Assembly (NCBI GenBank): GCA_050117725.1
Contig: JASFME010000036.1
Coordinates: 1 to 13,567, forward strand
Origin: JASFJH01 sp050117725
Lineage (GTDB): Bacteria > Pseudomonadota > Gammaproteobacteria > AKS1
DNA length: 13,567 bases
Reading direction: 5' to 3'
Part shown: one piece after another, positions 11,956-13,567 of the stretch
Layout of the letters: each line of letters begins with the position of its first letter
Numbering within the stretch: position 1 is the first letter of the stretch
Made by a program: the position numbers and the translations under genes
The notes under the pieces: generated by a model
What the model was told of the DNA's origin: nothing
The model's input: only the letters and a program-made list of their open reading frames with translations
Database searches by the model: none

Positions 11956-13567
11956 ATGGCGACGGACCCGGCACGCCTGGCCGTGACCGCGCTCAAGGGC
12001 GTCGGCCCCCAGGTGGCAAAAAAGCTGGAACGACTCGGCCTGTACACGGTGCAGGACGTATTGTTTCACCTGCCGCTGCGTTATGAAGACCGCACCCGCG
12101 TCGTGCCGATGGGCGGTCTGCGCCCCGGTGACCATGCCGTGGTCGAAGGTGAAGTGCTGCTCACCGAGATCAAGTATGGCCGGCGGCGCAGCCTGTTATC
12201 GCGTATCAGTGATGGCACCGGCACCCTGACCCTGCGGTTTTTTCATTTCAGCGCCGCGCAGCAGGCCGCGCTGGCGCGCGGTGCGCAGCTGCGTTGTTTT
12301 GGTGAAGTGCGCAAGGGGCCGGCCAGTTACGAGATCGTGCACCCTGAGTACCGGGTCATCGACCCGGAGCACGAGACACCCGTCGAGGAATATCTGACCG
12401 CGGTCTATCCGGCCACCGAGGGTGTGCATCAGCAACGCCTGCGTGGCCTGGCCGCCCGGGCACTGGCCTATGTGGGCGGCTTGCACGAATGGTTGCCGGC
12501 GGACGCCCTCGCCTCGCTGGCCTTGCCCGATCTGCAGCACGCGATCCTTTTGTTGCACCGGCCACCACCGGATATCGACCAGGCCATGCTCGCCGACGGT
12601 GCGCACCCGGCCCAGCAACGCCTCGCCTTCGAGGAATTACTCGCCCAGCATCTGAGCTTGCGGCGCATTCGCCATCGCGTGCAACAGCACGCGGCACCGG
12701 TCCTGCAGGCAAAAGGGAGGTTACTGGATGCCTTTCTGCAGGCCCTGCCGTTCACGTTAACCGGCGCCCAGCAACGCGTGATCGCCGAGATCCGGCAGGA
12801 CATCGAACGCGGTGTGCCGATGCAGCGCCTCGTACAGGGTGATGTCGGTTCCGGCAAGACCGCGGTTGCGGCCTGTGCCGCCCTGCAGGCGATCGAGGCC
12901 GGTTACCAGGTCGCGATCATGGCGCCGACCGAACTGCTCGCCGAACAGCATTATCGCAATTTCGATCACTGGTTCACGCAGCTCGGCATCGAGCATGCCT
13001 GGCTGGCCGGCAGTCTGAAGGGCAAGGCGCGCCAGCAGTGTCTCGCGGCCGTCGTCTCGGGCAGGGCTCAGTTCGTCGTCGGCACACATGCGCTGTTCCA
13101 GGACGAGGTTGAATTCAATCGCCTCGGCCTTGTCATCATCGATGAGCAACACCGCTTCGGTGTGCATCAACGCCTCGCCCTGCGCGACAAGGGCCGTGCC
13201 AGTGACGAGGTCCCCCATCAGCTCGTCATGACGGCGACGCCGATCCCGCGCACGCTGGCCATGACCTTCTATGCCGACCTGGACTGCTCGGTGATCGACG
13301 AGTTACCGCCGGGCCGCACGCCGGTACAGACCGTGGTGATCCCGGATGCGCGGCGCGACGAGGTCGTGCAACGCGTCGCCGAGGCCTGTGCCGAAGGGCG
13401 GCAGGCCTACTGGGTGTGTACGCTCATCGATGAATCCGAGATGTTGCAGTGCGAGGCTGCGGAAACAACGGCCGGTCTGCTGGCCGAGGCCTTGCCGGAA
13501 CTGCATATCGGCCTCGTGCATGGCCGGCTAAGGACGGCGGAAAAAGAGTCGATCATGCGGGCCTTCA
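11956..13567 (+). CDS. recG: RecG, branch-migrating ATP-dependent DNA helicase, 5' part only
   Basis: The gene runs off the right edge; 537 of about 690 residues are visible. RecG unwinds stalled forks and Holliday junctions. Seen in order: the N-terminal helix-hairpin-like LKGVGPQVAKKLERLG, the wedge domain (DVLFHLPLRYEDRT, an OB fold to about 150, IVHPEYRV), PVYPATEGVHQ, then the helicase core with TGAQQRVIAEI, Walker A GDVGSGKT (295-302), APTELLAEQH, DEQH (396-399, motif II), TATPIPRT (426-433), ELPPGRTPV and QAYWVCTLI. It matches E. coli RecG along its length without breaks. The ATG at 11956 follows the ridA stop by 12 bases and lacks a clear ribosome site, so coupling to ridA is likely. 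Confidence 0.97.
   Translation, partial: MATDPARLAVTALKGVGPQVAKKLERLGLYTVQDVLFHLPLRYEDRTRVVPMGGLRPGDHAVVEGEVLLTEIKYGRRRSLLSRISDGTGTLTLRFFHFSAAQQAALARGAQLRCFGEVRKGPASYEIVHPEYRVIDPEHETPVEEYLTAVYPATEGVHQQRLRGLAARALAYVGGLHEWLPADALASLALPDLQHAILLLHRPPPDIDQAMLADGAHPAQQRLAFEELLAQHLSLRRIRHRVQQHAAPVLQAKGRLLDAFLQALPFTLTGAQQRVIAEIRQDIERGVPMQRLVQGDVGSGKTAVAACAALQAIEAGYQVAIMAPTELLAEQHYRNFDHWFTQLGIEHAWLAGSLKGKARQQCLAAVVSGRAQFVVGTHALFQDEVEFNRLGLVIIDEQHRFGVHQRLALRDKGRASDEVPHQLVMTATPIPRTLAMTFYADLDCSVIDELPPGRTPVQTVVIPDARRDEVVQRVAEACAEGRQAYWVCTLIDESEMLQCEAAETTAGLLAEALPELHIGLVHGRLRTAEKESIMRAF

Noticed and set aside
1..13567. CRISPR arrays, insertion sequences, prophage or toxin-antitoxin genes
   Set aside because: No spaced direct repeats, transposase, integrase or paired small toxin and antitoxin genes were seen on either strand.

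Overview
The window is 13.6 kb of gene-dense, GC-rich chromosome from a gammaproteobacterium. The evidence is the block yicC-gmk-rpoZ-spoT-ridA-recG, the pair rph-rdgB, a hemW close to the Escherichia coli protein, and a Pseudomonas-like thiopurine methyltransferase. A proteobacterial class I phosphoribulokinase hints at a Chromatiales-like or other autotroph-related lineage, but that is inference: no RuBisCO gene is in view, and related kinases occur in heterotrophs. There are no insertion sequences, phage genes, CRISPR arrays, tRNAs or rRNAs, so this is core chromosome rather than an island.

Layout. (1) 1-694, minus: 5' part of hemW, running off the left edge. (2) 755-2124, plus: tpm and a secreted FKBP-type prolyl isomerase. 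(3) 2131-3087, minus: a phosphoribulokinase with an internal insertion and two changed substrate-site residues, convergent with the FKBP gene and divergent from the next. (4) 3192-3761, plus: zinc-ribbon Nudix hydrolase. (5) 3762-4076: a 315-base gap without a protein gene. It holds the best candidate for something undescribed, a roughly 134-nt small RNA on the minus strand (about 3920 to 3787). It has a perfect TATAAT, three dyads around its promoter, a 9-bp hairpin presenting a cytosine-rich loop, and an intrinsic terminator with a UUCG tetraloop and U6. (6) 7229-4077, minus: a tight operon of Ser/Thr kinase, PP2C phosphatase, rph and rdgB. (7) 7334-13567, plus: yicC, gmk, rpoZ, spoT, ridA and recG, the last running off the right edge.

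How the genes fit together. The right half serves nucleotide and RNA metabolism and the stringent response: YicC (RNA turnover), Gmk (GMP to GDP), RpoZ (an RNA polymerase subunit that contributes to ppGpp binding), SpoT (ppGpp synthesis and hydrolysis), RidA (clearance of reactive enamines) and RecG (fork and recombination repair). The minus operon joins a reversible protein phosphorylation module to tRNA 3'-end trimming (RNase PH) and nucleotide-pool cleaning (RdgB). HemW, next to rdgB in E. coli, is here separated from it by about 3.4 kb holding tpm, the FKBP gene, prk and the Nudix gene on mixed strands. Most protein calls rest on clear family motifs. Promoters, dyads and the small RNA are read by eye and have not been tested by folding or database search.
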